This document shows, piece after piece, positions 7,663-17,100 of a stretch of DNA of 31,163 bases. Numbering within the stretch: the first letter of the stretch is position 1; every line of letters starts with the position of its first letter. Position numbers and translations under genes: made by a program. The stretch lies in IMG/VR virus record IMGVR_UViG_3300021247_000346, positions 1 through 31,163 of that record. One strand, 5' to 3'. The notes beneath the pieces were generated by a model. It had not been told where the DNA came from, ran no database searches, and saw only the letters and a program-made list of their open reading frames with translations. This stretch comes from a virus.

Positions 7663-9189
7663 ATGAAGACGCCCATTCTCGGTTCGACCTACGAAGCCCG
7701 CAGCATGAACGCTGCGGACAATCAGATGATCAACCTCTTTCCCGAGATTGTGGCGGAAGGGGGCAAGGAAGCCGCGTTCCTGAGCCGCACGCCGGGGTTG
7801 CGGTATCTGACAACTTGCGGCGTCGGACCCGTCCGGGGCGAATGGCAAGTCGGCAGCTACGGTTACGTCGTCTCCGGCACCGAGTTCTACAAGGTCGACA
7901 CGTCGTGGGTCGCCACGAAAGTCGGCGACGTTACGGGTGTCGGCCCCGTCTCCATGGCTGACAATGGCCTGCAAATCTTCATCGCCTGCAATCCCGACGG
8001 TTTCATTTACGATCTGGCGGCGGGGACGCTGACCCAGATCACCGACCCCGACTTCCCCGGCGCGGTCACGGTCTCATATCTCGACGGCTATTTCGTCTTC
8101 AACGAGCCGAACAGTCAGAAGGTGTGGGTGACTGCGCTTTTGGATGGTTCGAACATTGACGGGCTGGAGTTCGCCAGCGCCGAAGGCGCGCCGGACAATC
8201 TCGTGTCGCTGATCGTCGACCACCGCGAGGCATGGTTGTTCGGTTCCAACTCGATTGAAGTCTGGTATGACTCCGGCGACGTCGATTTTCCGCTGGCCCG
8301 CATCCAGGGGGCGTTCAACGAAATTGGCTGCGCGGCCCCCTACTCCGTCGCCAAACTGGACAACGGTCTGTTCTGGCTAGGGTCCGACGCGCGGGGGCGA
8401 GGCATCGTTTACCGCGCCAACGGGTACACTGGCCAGCGCATCAGCACCCACGCCGTCGAATGGCGCATCCAGCAGTACGCCAACATCAGCGACGCTATCG
8501 GCTACACATATCAGCAGGACGGCCACGCATTCTATGTGTTGGTCTTCCCTGACGCGGACACGACTTGGGTTTACGATGTCGCGACGCAGGCTTGGCACGA
8601 GCGCGCGTCGTGGGTCGTTGACCATTTCACCCGCCATCGTGGCAATTGCCAAATGTCCTTCAACGACGAAATCGTCATCGGGGATTATGAGAACGGCAAC
8701 ATTTACGCTTTCGACCTGACCGTCTACGCCGACAACAGTGAAGTGCAACGATGGCTGCGGTCGTGGCGGGCCCTGCCGACAGGCCAGAACGATCTGAAGC
8801 GCACGGCGCACCACGCGCTGCAACTGGATTGCGAAACTGGCGTCGGGCTGCAAGGTGTTGACCCGACAGACCCGCTCGGTTTCTTGCTTACCGAAGGCGG
8901 CGACCTTCTGGTGACGGAAAGCGGCGGCCCGATATTCGTCACCGTTGTGACGACGCAAGGCGTCGATCCGCAGGTCATGTTGCGATGGTCCGACGACGGC
9001 GGGCATACGTGGTCCAACGAGCACATGCGGTCCATGGGCCGCATCGGGCGTTACGGCTACCGCACTATCTGGCGCAGGCTCGGCATGACAACGAAGCTGC
9101 GCGACCGCGTCTACGAAGTGTCGGGCACAGACCCGGTCAAGATCGCTATCATGGGGGCTGAACTCCAGATCAGCGGGACCAATGCCTAG
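7663..9189 (+). CDS. Packaged-DNA stabilisation / tail hub protein, P22 gp10-like
   Basis: 508 aa. P22 gp10-type proteins add below gp4 on the portal to plug and extend the tail tube. The start MKTPILGSTYEARSMNAADN followed by QMINLFPE, the TPGL motif, and the beta-propeller-like middle (WLFGSNSIEVWYDSG, GLFWLGSDARGRGIVYRANG) are the family hallmarks. The C-terminal SDDGGHTWSNEHMRSMGRIG followed by RYGYR is also conserved in many podovirus homologues. It overlaps the next gene by 8 bases. Confidence 0.9.
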   Translation: MKTPILGSTYEARSMNAADNQMINLFPEIVAEGGKEAAFLSRTPGLRYLTTCGVGPVRGEWQVGSYGYVVSGTEFYKVDTSWVATKVGDVTGVGPVSMADNGLQIFIACNPDGFIYDLAAGTLTQITDPDFPGAVTVSYLDGYFVFNEPNSQKVWVTALLDGSNIDGLEFASAEGAPDNLVSLIVDHREAWLFGSNSIEVWYDSGDVDFPLARIQGAFNEIGCAAPYSVAKLDNGLFWLGSDARGRGIVYRANGYTGQRISTHAVEWRIQQYANISDAIGYTYQQDGHAFYVLVFPDADTTWVYDVATQAWHERASWVVDHFTRHRGNCQMSFNDEIVIGDYENGNIYAFDLTVYADNSEVQRWLRSWRALPTGQNDLKRTAHHALQLDCETGVGLQGVDPTDPLGFLLTEGGDLLVTESGGPIFVTVVTTQGVDPQVMLRWSDDGGHTWSNEHMRSMGRIGRYGYRTIWRRLGMTTKLRDRVYEVSGTDPVKIAIMGAELQISGTNA

Positions 9190-10006
9190 CCAAACCAATA
9201 TCACTCAGATACCCGCGCCTCGCGTCCCGATCATCGACGCTAAGACCGGCCTGCTGTCGCGCGAGTGGTTTCGCTTTTTCAACAACATGTTCACGATCCT
9301 AGGCAGCGGCGCGAGCGACGACCCCCTATACGAAGTGAAGGTCGCGCCGATCTACGGCGACGCGTTGTCCGCGTACCAAGCCGAGACGACTAAGGACGTC
9401 GACGCGTTGTTCGCCGCCCCGGCGCAAGAATACGGTGAACTGGCCAAATTGCTAGACGCCGTCGCGGGCCCCCCATTCAACACGGCAGAAATAGACAAAT
9501 ATCTTCAGGCTCTTGACGTGGCACCCGCCACCGCGACGCCGCAAGCGCGACGCAAGACGATGGGGTCTTTCCGCGACACAACGACGCAGACCGCTGCTGC
9601 GATCAATACGGCTTACGCCATCACATTCAACACGTCGGACCTGTCGTCGGGCGTCGCCATAGGCTCGCCTACCTCGCGCATTACGGTCGACCGGGGCAGC
9701 GTCTACAAGGCGCAGTTTGCGCTGCAACTGAACAAGACGACGGCGGTCGCCAAAAACGTCTGGTTCTGGTTGCGCGTCAACGGCGTCGACATCACCGCCA
9801 GCGCCCACCAGATGACCCTGGCGGGCGGCGGCGTCTTGACTATGGCCGTCGGCAGTTATCTGCTGACCATGAACGCAAACGATTATTTGGAACTGGTTTG
9901 GTCCACAGATGACACGGCTTGCCAAGTTGTTAGTATCGCTGCTGCGGCGCCTCTTCCACTGGTCCCTTCCGCCCAGCTTATCGTCACCGACACCGCTTTC
10001 GTATAA
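9182..10006 (+). CDS. Virion structural protein, probable tail/fibre component
   Basis: 274 aa. The N-terminal motif PIIDAKTGLLSREWFRFFNN is frequent in podovirus structural proteins encoded between the gp10-like gene and the tailspike. The central part is helical (ALSAYQAETTKDVDALFA). The C-terminal 140 residues look like a jelly-roll/C1q-type beta domain (FRDTTTQTAAAINTAYAITF ... NVWFWLRVNGVDI ... NDYLELVWSTDD). The start lies inside the preceding gene's end. The role could be attachment of the tailspike; that is inference. Confidence 0.78.
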   Translation: MPSQTNITQIPAPRVPIIDAKTGLLSREWFRFFNNMFTILGSGASDDPLYEVKVAPIYGDALSAYQAETTKDVDALFAAPAQEYGELAKLLDAVAGPPFNTAEIDKYLQALDVAPATATPQARRKTMGSFRDTTTQTAAAINTAYAITFNTSDLSSGVAIGSPTSRITVDRGSVYKAQFALQLNKTTAVAKNVWFWLRVNGVDITASAHQMTLAGGGVLTMAVGSYLLTMNANDYLELVWSTDDTACQVVSIAAAAPLPLVPSAQLIVTDTAFV

Positions 10007-10016
10007 GGACCTCCTT

Positions 10017-12053
10017 ATGACCACGCCCACACCCGGCCCCAAGCTTCAGTTCTTCGCCAACGACGGCACACCGCTGGTCGGCGGAAAACTGTACACCTAC
10101 GCAGCAGGCACTACGACGCCGCTGGCGACGTTCGCTGATAGCGGCGGGTCCACGTACAACACCAACCCGGTCATTCTTGACTCGCGGGGCGAGGCGTCGG
10201 TCTGGCTGGATACGCAGTCGTACAAGTTCAAGCTGACCACGGACACAGACGTGGAAATCTGGGTCGTCGACAACATCAACACGGGGCCCTACGCAGACGT
10301 CAACGGCATCATAAACTCGGTCCTGGCGCTGCTTGCCGCGTCCAACGGTTCGTCGCTGATCGGCTACAGCGCGGGCAATAACGGCGCGGCCATGACGGTG
10401 CAGGACAAGCTGCGCCAGATCACGAACATCAAGGATTTCGGCGCGGTCGGCGACGGCGTCACCGACGACACACTGGCTATTCAGCGCGCGATCAACAGCA
10501 CGAACAGCGACATCATTCTGGTCCCTGAAGGCACCTTTATGGTGACTGGCATTTCGCTATTCGCGGGCAAGCAACTGGTGGGCACCAGCCGCTACGCGTC
10601 GGTCCTGAAGCTGAAGCAGGCGCTGAACGGCAACGGCATGATCAACGCCATTCTGGCGGATGGCATCGCGGTTCGGAACCTGACGATTGACGGCAACAAC
10701 TTCCAGGGCACGGCGCACGCGCTGGTGAACTTCCTCGTCACCAACGACGCGATCATCGAGAACAACACGATCAAGAACTGCGACCGTTTCGCAATCGGCG
10801 TCAACAGTTCGAGCCGCGTCACCATCCGCAACAACACCATGATCATGCCTCAATACGTCGGCGCATGGATACAGTCGTATGTCGCGGGGGCGGGCGGACC
10901 TGCCAGCCAGACCGGGCTTGCAGCCAACGTCGCAGGCGGCGGCGCGCCGACCGAAGTCGCGGAGATTTTCTACGACACCGACGTGACCGGTGGCGTCTCT
11001 CGCTGGTACTACGCTTCGGGCGGCAATTCGAAGTCCGGCAAGGGCTACACGTCCGCCCCGACCATCACCTTTCCTGCGGTCCCGACGGCGTCTGCGGTCG
11101 CGCGGACGGGCGGTAGCCAAGTGGTCGCGATCACCATGGCCCCGTCGATCAGCATCTGCGCCAACTGCGATATTTCGCACAACTACATGTCGGGCGGCGG
11201 CACGGCGCTGTCCATGTCGGACTCGACGGTGCACGATAACTTCGTCACCCAGGCGCTGTACGGCGCGGGCTTCCTCAGTGAAGTCGTCGCAGGCGTCGGC
11301 AACAACGCCTATTACGCCAACACCGTCGCCTACATGAACTACAACACGTCGACCAGTTCATACCAAGGGCCCGACACCGACAACACTGTGTCGTCCGGGT
11401 TCGAAATTTGGGGCGCATACGAGCGCGTGTTCAACAATATCGTCCGCTTCTGCGGCGCGACAGGTATCGATTTTGGCAGCGCCTACGGCAATGTCAGCAA
11501 CAACGTCTGCTACGGTAACGGGCAGTATTATCTGCAAATCGGCGGTCCGTTCAATTCGGCGGGTATCAACATGCGCGACGGAAAAGCATCGTTCCAAGCC
11601 ATCAACGCGCCAGCGATCGGCAACAAGTGTTACGACCCCAATGGCGTCGCAGGCGCGCAGGCCTACGGCATCACGGCCGAAAACGCGCTGGGGACTGGCC
11701 TAAAGATTGTCGACAATGACTGCGTCGGCAACCGCGTCGCTGCGTACAACATGTTCGGCGCGCAGGTGCTCGACTTCCGGGGTCGTCGCCTGGAGGGTCG
11801 CAACACCACCGACCCTGCGTCCATAGCGTCCGGCGGCAACGCGGTTTTCGCCGTAGCCGTCCCTGGCCTGAACAACACTGACAAATGGCTGTTGTCCTGC
11901 AATTTCACCGGCCTGACGACGGAAGACATTGTTTTCACGTCGTACTACACCGGCACGAATGCGGCGGCTGTCCGCGCCCGCAACTACAGCGCCGGAGCCG
12001 TGGACCTGCCCAGCGGCAGCTTCCTGGTGCAAGCCGAAGAAGTCATAGCCTAG
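10017..12053 (+). CDS. Tailspike, pectate-lyase superfamily beta-helix
   Basis: 678 aa from the ATG at 10017; the frame is open further upstream but that extension only shadows the preceding gene. The N-terminal 90 residues (FFANDGTPLVGGKLYTYAAG ... ILDSRGEASVWL) are the anchoring module found in many tailspikes. NIKDFGAVGDGVTDDTLAIQ starts the pectate-lyase-type parallel beta-helix, followed by Asn-rich rungs (NDAIIENNTIKN, SSRVTIRNNTMI, NISHNYM-like turns). Such spikes bind and often cleave host surface polysaccharide. No autoproteolytic C-terminal chaperone is obvious; the last 90 residues are a small beta domain. Catalytic residues cannot be assigned by eye. Confidence 0.88.
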   Translation: MTTPTPGPKLQFFANDGTPLVGGKLYTYAAGTTTPLATFADSGGSTYNTNPVILDSRGEASVWLDTQSYKFKLTTDTDVEIWVVDNINTGPYADVNGIINSVLALLAASNGSSLIGYSAGNNGAAMTVQDKLRQITNIKDFGAVGDGVTDDTLAIQRAINSTNSDIILVPEGTFMVTGISLFAGKQLVGTSRYASVLKLKQALNGNGMINAILADGIAVRNLTIDGNNFQGTAHALVNFLVTNDAIIENNTIKNCDRFAIGVNSSSRVTIRNNTMIMPQYVGAWIQSYVAGAGGPASQTGLAANVAGGGAPTEVAEIFYDTDVTGGVSRWYYASGGNSKSGKGYTSAPTITFPAVPTASAVARTGGSQVVAITMAPSISICANCDISHNYMSGGGTALSMSDSTVHDNFVTQALYGAGFLSEVVAGVGNNAYYANTVAYMNYNTSTSSYQGPDTDNTVSSGFEIWGAYERVFNNIVRFCGATGIDFGSAYGNVSNNVCYGNGQYYLQIGGPFNSAGINMRDGKASFQAINAPAIGNKCYDPNGVAGAQAYGITAENALGTGLKIVDNDCVGNRVAAYNMFGAQVLDFRGRRLEGRNTTDPASIASGGNAVFAVAVPGLNNTDKWLLSCNFTGLTTEDIVFTSYYTGTNAAAVRARNYSAGAVDLPSGSFLVQAEEVIA

Positions 12054-12062
12054 GAGGCCGTC

Positions 12063-12398
12063 ATGACCGTCACTGTCAAAGTCCTTATCCCCGCCAAGAT
12101 CGCCGAAAATTCACAGACGACGCAGTACACCGCGACGAACGTGACGACGATCATCGACAAGTTCACGGCGACCAACTACAGCGCCAACGCCGCTACCATC
12201 AGCGTCAACCTTGTGACGTCTGGTGATAGCGCCGCCAGCGCCAACTTGGTCGTCAAAACCAAATCGATCCAGCCCAACGAGACATACACCTTCCCCGAAG
12301 TGGCTGGATCAGCCTTGGCGTCTGGCGGGTTCATTTCCACGCTTGCGGGGACGGCGTCGGCTATCGCCATTCGCGCCAGCGGGCGGGAGATCAGCTAA
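12063..12398 (+). CDS. Small beta-rich protein after the tailspike
   Basis: 111 aa, preceded by TAGGAGG (12052-12058). Thr/Ala/Ser-rich with alternating strands, starting MTVTVKVLIPAKIAENSQTT and containing TNYSANAATISVNLV, a pattern of small beta-sandwich virion proteins. Its stop overlaps the cupin gene's start (TAATG). A spike-accessory or decoration role is inferred from position. Confidence 0.75.
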   Translation: MTVTVKVLIPAKIAENSQTTQYTATNVTTIIDKFTATNYSANAATISVNLVTSGDSAASANLVVKTKSIQPNETYTFPEVAGSALASGGFISTLAGTASAIAIRASGREIS

Positions 12399-12847
12399 TG
12401 CTGGTGAAGACGGAAACCATCGCCAACTTCCGGGAGAAGGTCTTCCAGCTTCAGGACTTCATGGACGGCGTGGATGCTAAGGCCGACTGCCCGGTCAAAC
12501 ACATCTTCGCGCCCGGCGTTTACGCCCGTGAAATCTTCATCCCGGCGGGTTCGCTCGTTGTCGGGAAGATACACAAGCACGCGCATCTGAACTTCATCAC
12601 GAAGGGGCGCGTCAAGGTCGCAACCGAGACCGGCGCACGTGAATACGAAGCGCCATACACTTTTGTATCTGAAGTCGGCACCAAGCGCGCTGTCTACGCC
12701 ATCGAAGACACCATCTGGACGACGATCCATGTGACCGACGAAACAGACCTTGAAAAAATTGAGGACTATGTCATCGCAAAGTCGTATGATGATTTGCCCG
12801 CGCTAGAAGTCAGCGCGCCTGACCTGATCGAAGGAGCCGCGACGTGA
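12398..12847 (+). CDS. Cupin-fold protein
   Basis: 149 aa. The core GKIHKHAHLNFITKGRVKV holds H59, H61 and H63, resembling cupin motif 1 with N65 where Glu is usual, and a second-motif-like region follows (APYTFVSEVGTKRAVYAIED then TIWTTIH). Cupins are small metal-binding beta-barrels. Phage versions of this length are known in late regions but their substrate is not. The gene is joined to both neighbours by 1- and 4-base overlaps and so is made with the tailspike and ejection proteins. Enzyme activity is not demonstrable from sequence. Confidence 0.75.
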   Translation: MLVKTETIANFREKVFQLQDFMDGVDAKADCPVKHIFAPGVYAREIFIPAGSLVVGKIHKHAHLNFITKGRVKVATETGAREYEAPYTFVSEVGTKRAVYAIEDTIWTTIHVTDETDLEKIEDYVIAKSYDDLPALEVSAPDLIEGAAT

Positions 12848-13566
12848 CTTGGGTAGCTTCCGCCATTGTCGCCAGCACCGTTGTTTCTGGCGCGGTAGGC
12901 ATCAGCGCGGCCAACAAAGCATCGAAGGCGCAGGTCCAGTCGACCCAAGACGCCAAAGCCGCCCAGAAGGAAATGTTCGACAAGCAGGTCGAACTGCAAG
13001 AGCCGTTTCGCCAAGCGGGCATCACGTCGCAGAACAAGCTGCTGGAGTACCTCGGGTTGAGCGGCGACACCGCCGCGCCGACTTATGGCAAATACTCCCG
13101 CGACTTCTCGATGCAGGATTATACGGCTGACCCCGGCTATGGGTTCCGATTTAGCGAGGGCCTGAAGGCGCTGGACCGCACGGCGGCGGCGCGCGGCGGT
13201 CTGCTGTCGGGTAGCACGTTAAAGAACGCGCAGCGGTTCGGCCAGGATCAGGCGTCGCAAGAATACCAGAACGCCTTCAACCGCTATCAGATCAACCGTT
13301 CAAACCAACTGACGCCGTTGCAGTCGCTCATGGGCGCAGGGCAAACCAGCGCCAACACGCTGACCAATGCCGCTGGTAACTTGGGGTCTGATATGGCGCA
13401 GAACTACATCGGCGCGGGCAACGCGCGGGCGTCGGGCTACGTCGGGCAAGCTAACGCGCTGACCGGCGCGATCAGCACCGGCACGAATGCGTGGCTGCAA
13501 AACTCATACCTCAACAAGTTGGGCGGCGCGAGCAGTATCGCTAACAACCCCGTTTCGAATATCTAG
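12844..13566 (+). CDS. DNA ejection protein, P22 gp7-like
   Basis: 240 aa, GTG start overlapping the cupin stop (GTGA). It begins with an Ala/Val-rich hydrophobic segment (VASAIVASTVVSGAVGISAA) followed by an Ala/Lys/Gln coiled coil, the motif DYTADPGYGFRFSEGLKALD, and AAARGGLLSGSTLKNAQRFG. These are diagnostic of the gp7/'DNA transfer' group of internal virion proteins, which leave the virion with the DNA and help form the channel across the cell envelope. The C-terminal half is Asn/Ala/Gly-rich. Confidence 0.85.
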   Translation: MTWVASAIVASTVVSGAVGISAANKASKAQVQSTQDAKAAQKEMFDKQVELQEPFRQAGITSQNKLLEYLGLSGDTAAPTYGKYSRDFSMQDYTADPGYGFRFSEGLKALDRTAAARGGLLSGSTLKNAQRFGQDQASQEYQNAFNRYQINRSNQLTPLQSLMGAGQTSANTLTNAAGNLGSDMAQNYIGAGNARASGYVGQANALTGAISTGTNAWLQNSYLNKLGGASSIANNPVSNI

Positions 13567-13578
13567 GTAGGGTTTGGT

Positions 13579-14991
13579 ATGCCTGTCGACGCAAATATCG
13601 CTCTGGGCGTCCGTCCGGTAGAAGCACCGAACATGCTCGCCATGTACGGCGACTACCAGAAGGCGCAGGCCAATCAGCTAGCGCTGCAAAACGCGCGGCG
13701 TGAGAACGCTTTGGCGGCGCAGACGCAAGCGGAAGCCAACAAACTGAACGTCATGCGCGCCTTCGGTGCAGACTTCACCGACCCCAAGACGCAAGCCTTG
13801 GCGGCTCAAGTCGCACCTAACGCTGCGCCGAAGTACATCGCTGACTCCATCGGCGCGGCGACGTCGGGTGCGGAACTGCAAGGCAAGCGTCTGTCGAACG
13901 ACAAGGCGCAGGGCGAGCTGACGACGGAAAAGGTCCATCGGGCCATTCAGGATATCGTCAACTTCAACACCGTTGCGGACATTCACGCCAGCATTCAGCA
14001 CCACGTCGCGGCGGGCGACATCACGCCGGAGCAAGGCGCGGCGCAGATGGCGCGCGTCCCCAAGACAGACGCGGAAATCCCGGCATGGCAATCGCAGACG
14101 CTGCGGGGGCTGCTGGACGCCAAGGACCGACTGGCGACGCAATACCAAACGCAAAGCCTTGGCGACCGCCAGCGTGTGCTTGCCATTCCAAAGTTCGGCG
14201 GCGCTGATCTGGGTGCTGAAGTGGTACCCGGCTCCGAAGCCCGCGTCAACGCGACGCCGGGGCAAGTGCTCGCGTCCGACACACGCCTTGCGCTTAAGGG
14301 CCAAGGGCCTGTCAGCGCGGGCGGCGCTGGGGGTGCGCCTGCGGTAAGCGGGACCGTGCCTGTCGGTCGCCGGTCGGCTGCACCTGCGGCGACCGGTGCG
14401 CGTGCGCCTGCTGCGGCGAGGGCTCCGGCAGCGCCTACCGAAGAGGTCATGCCGAAGATGACTGGCGAGCAAGCCAAGTCGACGGGTTACTACCTGCGCG
14501 CGGCCAACGCGCACAGGGAGATCGACCGTATAGGGCCGGAATACAGTCCATCAGGTGTCATCGCAACCGACGCCGCGCTCAAGACGCCGATCATTGGCGC
14601 GGTTGTCGGCGGCGGCGTCAACGCATTGCAGTCTCCGAATACGCAGTCCGTCGGCAACGCCCAGCGCGCTTTTGTGAACGCCACGCTACGCCGTGACTCC
14701 GGCGCGGCGATCAGCGCGACTGAATGGGCCGACGCCAAGCAGCGGTATTTTCCGCAGCCCGGCGACAAGCCCGACGTCATTGCGCAGAAGAAGCGCAACC
14801 GCGAAAACGACATCGCCGCGCTGCGCGTCGGATCAGGCCCTGGAGCCACTACGCGGACGGTCCGCGAACAGCTTCTGCCGGAAGGCAAACCTGCGGCTGC
14901 GGGCCCTCGCTTGACACCAGAGCAAGCTGCCAAACTGAAGCCCGGAACGACGTTTGTCGGCACCGATGGCGTAACGCGGGTGAAGCACTGA
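13579..14991 (+). CDS. Internal virion / ejection protein
   Basis: 470 aa. The first 200 residues are helical and Gln/Ala-rich (YQKAQANQLALQNARRENAL). A low-complexity Ala/Pro linker (about residues 255-295) separates a C-terminal domain with the widely shared phage motif FVNATLRRDSGAAISATEWA followed by RYFPQPGDKP. It lies between the gp7-like protein and a larger Ala-rich protein, the expected place for a second ejection protein. Its stop overlaps the next start (TGATG). Confidence 0.8.
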   Translation: MPVDANIALGVRPVEAPNMLAMYGDYQKAQANQLALQNARRENALAAQTQAEANKLNVMRAFGADFTDPKTQALAAQVAPNAAPKYIADSIGAATSGAELQGKRLSNDKAQGELTTEKVHRAIQDIVNFNTVADIHASIQHHVAAGDITPEQGAAQMARVPKTDAEIPAWQSQTLRGLLDAKDRLATQYQTQSLGDRQRVLAIPKFGGADLGAEVVPGSEARVNATPGQVLASDTRLALKGQGPVSAGGAGGAPAVSGTVPVGRRSAAPAATGARAPAAARAPAAPTEEVMPKMTGEQAKSTGYYLRAANAHREIDRIGPEYSPSGVIATDAALKTPIIGAVVGGGVNALQSPNTQSVGNAQRAFVNATLRRDSGAAISATEWADAKQRYFPQPGDKPDVIAQKKRNRENDIAALRVGSGPGATTRTVREQLLPEGKPAAAGPRLTPEQAAKLKPGTTFVGTDGVTRVKH

Positions 14992-17099
14992 TGGCCGACC
15001 CATACGCCGCCTTTTCTAGCCCGGTCGCTAAAGACCCCTACGCGGCGTTCTCGTCACCCGCGGCGGTTGCGCCCGCGAAAACCAAACGTCAGATACTCGA
15101 CGAGCGCGCGGCTGCGCATCGTCCGCTAGGCGACGGCGGCATCTTTGAGGAAATGGGCGCGGCTGTCAGCGGGGCCGTCAAGAAGGTTGGCGCGGACGTA
15201 GCCGAAGGGCGGCAAGTCGCGCAGCGTCGACTGCGGCAGATGAACGCGCAGAACATGACAGACTTCGCGCGCGATCCGTTGGGGCTCCAAGACCTTGGCC
15301 GCACGGCGCGAACGGTAGGTGACGCCATCGCCATACCTTTCGCGCCGGTCGCAGTCATCCAGAACAAACTCTATACGCAGCCTGTCGCCAGCGTCCTGGA
15401 GCGTCTTCCCGGCTACGACAGGGCTACAGCAGAAGCCGACGCCAACCGCGCGCTGATGGGTGCTCGCCCTGCGCCGTACGGCCCGCATCCTGTCACGGTC
15501 GCTGAACAAGCCCTATCCGCCGCCAAAGGCGCGCCTGCCGCCCTTCGCCGGGGTGCTAACGCCTTGGCCGACGCGCCGTTTGGCACAACCAAGACGGCCA
15601 ACGCCCTGCGGCCAGAAGTCGCAGCCCAGATCGAAGCGCAACGGGCGACGGCGGAGGCCGAAGCCCTCGCCGCGCGCCGCGGGTCGGTCAAGCAATTGCG
15701 TGTGGCTCAACGCAACCGAACGCAGGCTCAAGCGGCTACCGCAGAAGCTACACCCGCGCCGTTCGCTGGCGAGGTCAAGCCGCTCAGCGAGCGCGGCGCG
15801 CCGGTCCAAGCGGCCATCATCAAGAAGCGCGACGCCTTGCTGGCGCAGCGCGCCGCCGAACGGGAAGCCCTGGCGGCTCCAGTGGCGGAGACGATTGCGA
15901 CCAAGGAAGCTGGCGGCAACTACATTTCCGACACGCCGGAAGCCAAGAAATTGCTGGTTGAGTCTCGCCGCGCGGTCAGCCCTAGTCCGACCAAATCGCC
16001 CACGGCCACATCCCTGCCGACGCCGGAAGAGGCGCGCGTCCACAACCGCGTCATCGACGCGCTGCGCAACCGCCGCGTCGAAGTGCCGGAAAGCTACGTC
16101 AATTCGCCCGATAGCGCCGGGGCCCAGATTGTCACGGTAAACAGCGAGGAAGGCCCGCGCTACTACCGCGTTTTCAAGACGCAGTACGACGCGGTAGATA
16201 ACCTGCGCCGCCGCTTTGGCGACGCCTTCCACAAGATCGACGTCACCGGGTTCGAAGGCGTCCCGCAGGCGTTGGTCAAGAAGCTGTACCACGAACTGCG
16301 CGACGTCCAGCGCGCATACGTTGGCCCCGAACTGTACGACCCGATGCAGGCCAGCTATTCCAAGTTCACAAAGCTGCTGGAGCCCTACCGCGACACGACG
16401 TTGGGTAAGGCTATCTCCGGTACGCAACGCCTGACCGGCGTCGAGAACCTGACCGCGTCACAAGTCCCTGGAGCCGTCATCGCCAAAGGCGCGGGCGGCG
16501 CTGAACAGGTCGCGGCGCTTGGCGGCAATCCACGTCAGCTTCTGGCCGACACGCTTGCGGCCAAACTGTACGACCCGACGACGGGCGGGCCGCTTCCGTT
16601 CGCCAAAGCCGCAAAGCTGCTGCACGACACGCCGTTGGGTGACGCCGTTGCGGCTGACCCTGCGCTGTCGCAGGCTGTCGGCGCGCATCTGGCGCAGCTT
16701 CAGCGCGCCGAACAGGCCGGAACGCGGGCCGCAGAGTTTACGGCGGCGGCGGAAGACGCCAGCAAGGCGGCGGGCAAACTGACCGAGACGGCGGCGGCGG
16801 CGGCGCAAGCCAAGCGCGCGTTCAACGCCGAACTGCTGCGCATCAAGGGCATGTCGCCTGCCGAACTGGCCAAGAGCGAGGCGCTGATTACGAAAACGCT
16901 GACCGACGCCTATGCGCGGGGCGCTATCTCAGAAGCCCGGTATACCGAACTGCTTGGGGCGTACACCAAGCTCGGAAAGCAACAGACCCGCAAGAACGCG
17001 CTGCTCAAGTTGGGCGGCGCGGCGGGCGCAGGCATCATCGGCCTTAATTACGCCAAGAACCAACTTGCCAGCCAATCCCGTGGCTACTCGGAGAGATAA
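14991..17099 (+). CDS. Large Ala-rich ejection protein
   Basis: 702 aa from the ATG at 14991, which overlaps the previous stop; in-frame upstream sequence only shadows that gene. The N-terminus contains a repeated unit (DPYAAFSSP twice, residues 3-11 and 17-25). Most of the chain is Ala/Lys/Glu/Arg coiled coil, with a central globular part (VNSEEGPRYYRVFKTQYDAV then DNLRRRFG) and a C-terminal hydrophobic stretch near LLKLGGAAGAGIIGLNYAKN. Size, order and composition suit the third and largest ejection protein (P22 gp16 position). Direct homology to gp16 is not visible by eye. Confidence 0.78.
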   Translation: MADPYAAFSSPVAKDPYAAFSSPAAVAPAKTKRQILDERAAAHRPLGDGGIFEEMGAAVSGAVKKVGADVAEGRQVAQRRLRQMNAQNMTDFARDPLGLQDLGRTARTVGDAIAIPFAPVAVIQNKLYTQPVASVLERLPGYDRATAEADANRALMGARPAPYGPHPVTVAEQALSAAKGAPAALRRGANALADAPFGTTKTANALRPEVAAQIEAQRATAEAEALAARRGSVKQLRVAQRNRTQAQAATAEATPAPFAGEVKPLSERGAPVQAAIIKKRDALLAQRAAEREALAAPVAETIATKEAGGNYISDTPEAKKLLVESRRAVSPSPTKSPTATSLPTPEEARVHNRVIDALRNRRVEVPESYVNSPDSAGAQIVTVNSEEGPRYYRVFKTQYDAVDNLRRRFGDAFHKIDVTGFEGVPQALVKKLYHELRDVQRAYVGPELYDPMQASYSKFTKLLEPYRDTTLGKAISGTQRLTGVENLTASQVPGAVIAKGAGGAEQVAALGGNPRQLLADTLAAKLYDPTTGGPLPFAKAAKLLHDTPLGDAVAADPALSQAVGAHLAQLQRAEQAGTRAAEFTAAAEDASKAAGKLTETAAAAAQAKRAFNAELLRIKGMSPAELAKSEALITKTLTDAYARGAISEARYTELLGAYTKLGKQQTRKNALLKLGGAAGAGIIGLNYAKNQLASQSRGYSER

Positions 17100-17100
17100 C

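Noticed and set aside
9909-10016. N-terminal extension of the tailspike
   Set aside because: Overlaps the upstream gene and lacks the conserved start; the ATG at 10017 begins the known anchoring module (MTTPTPGPKLQFFANDG).
14724-14990. N-terminal extension of the large ejection protein
   Set aside because: Would overlap the preceding gene by 267 bases with Arg-rich shadow sequence; the ATG at 14991 overlaps the previous stop and starts a typical N-terminus.
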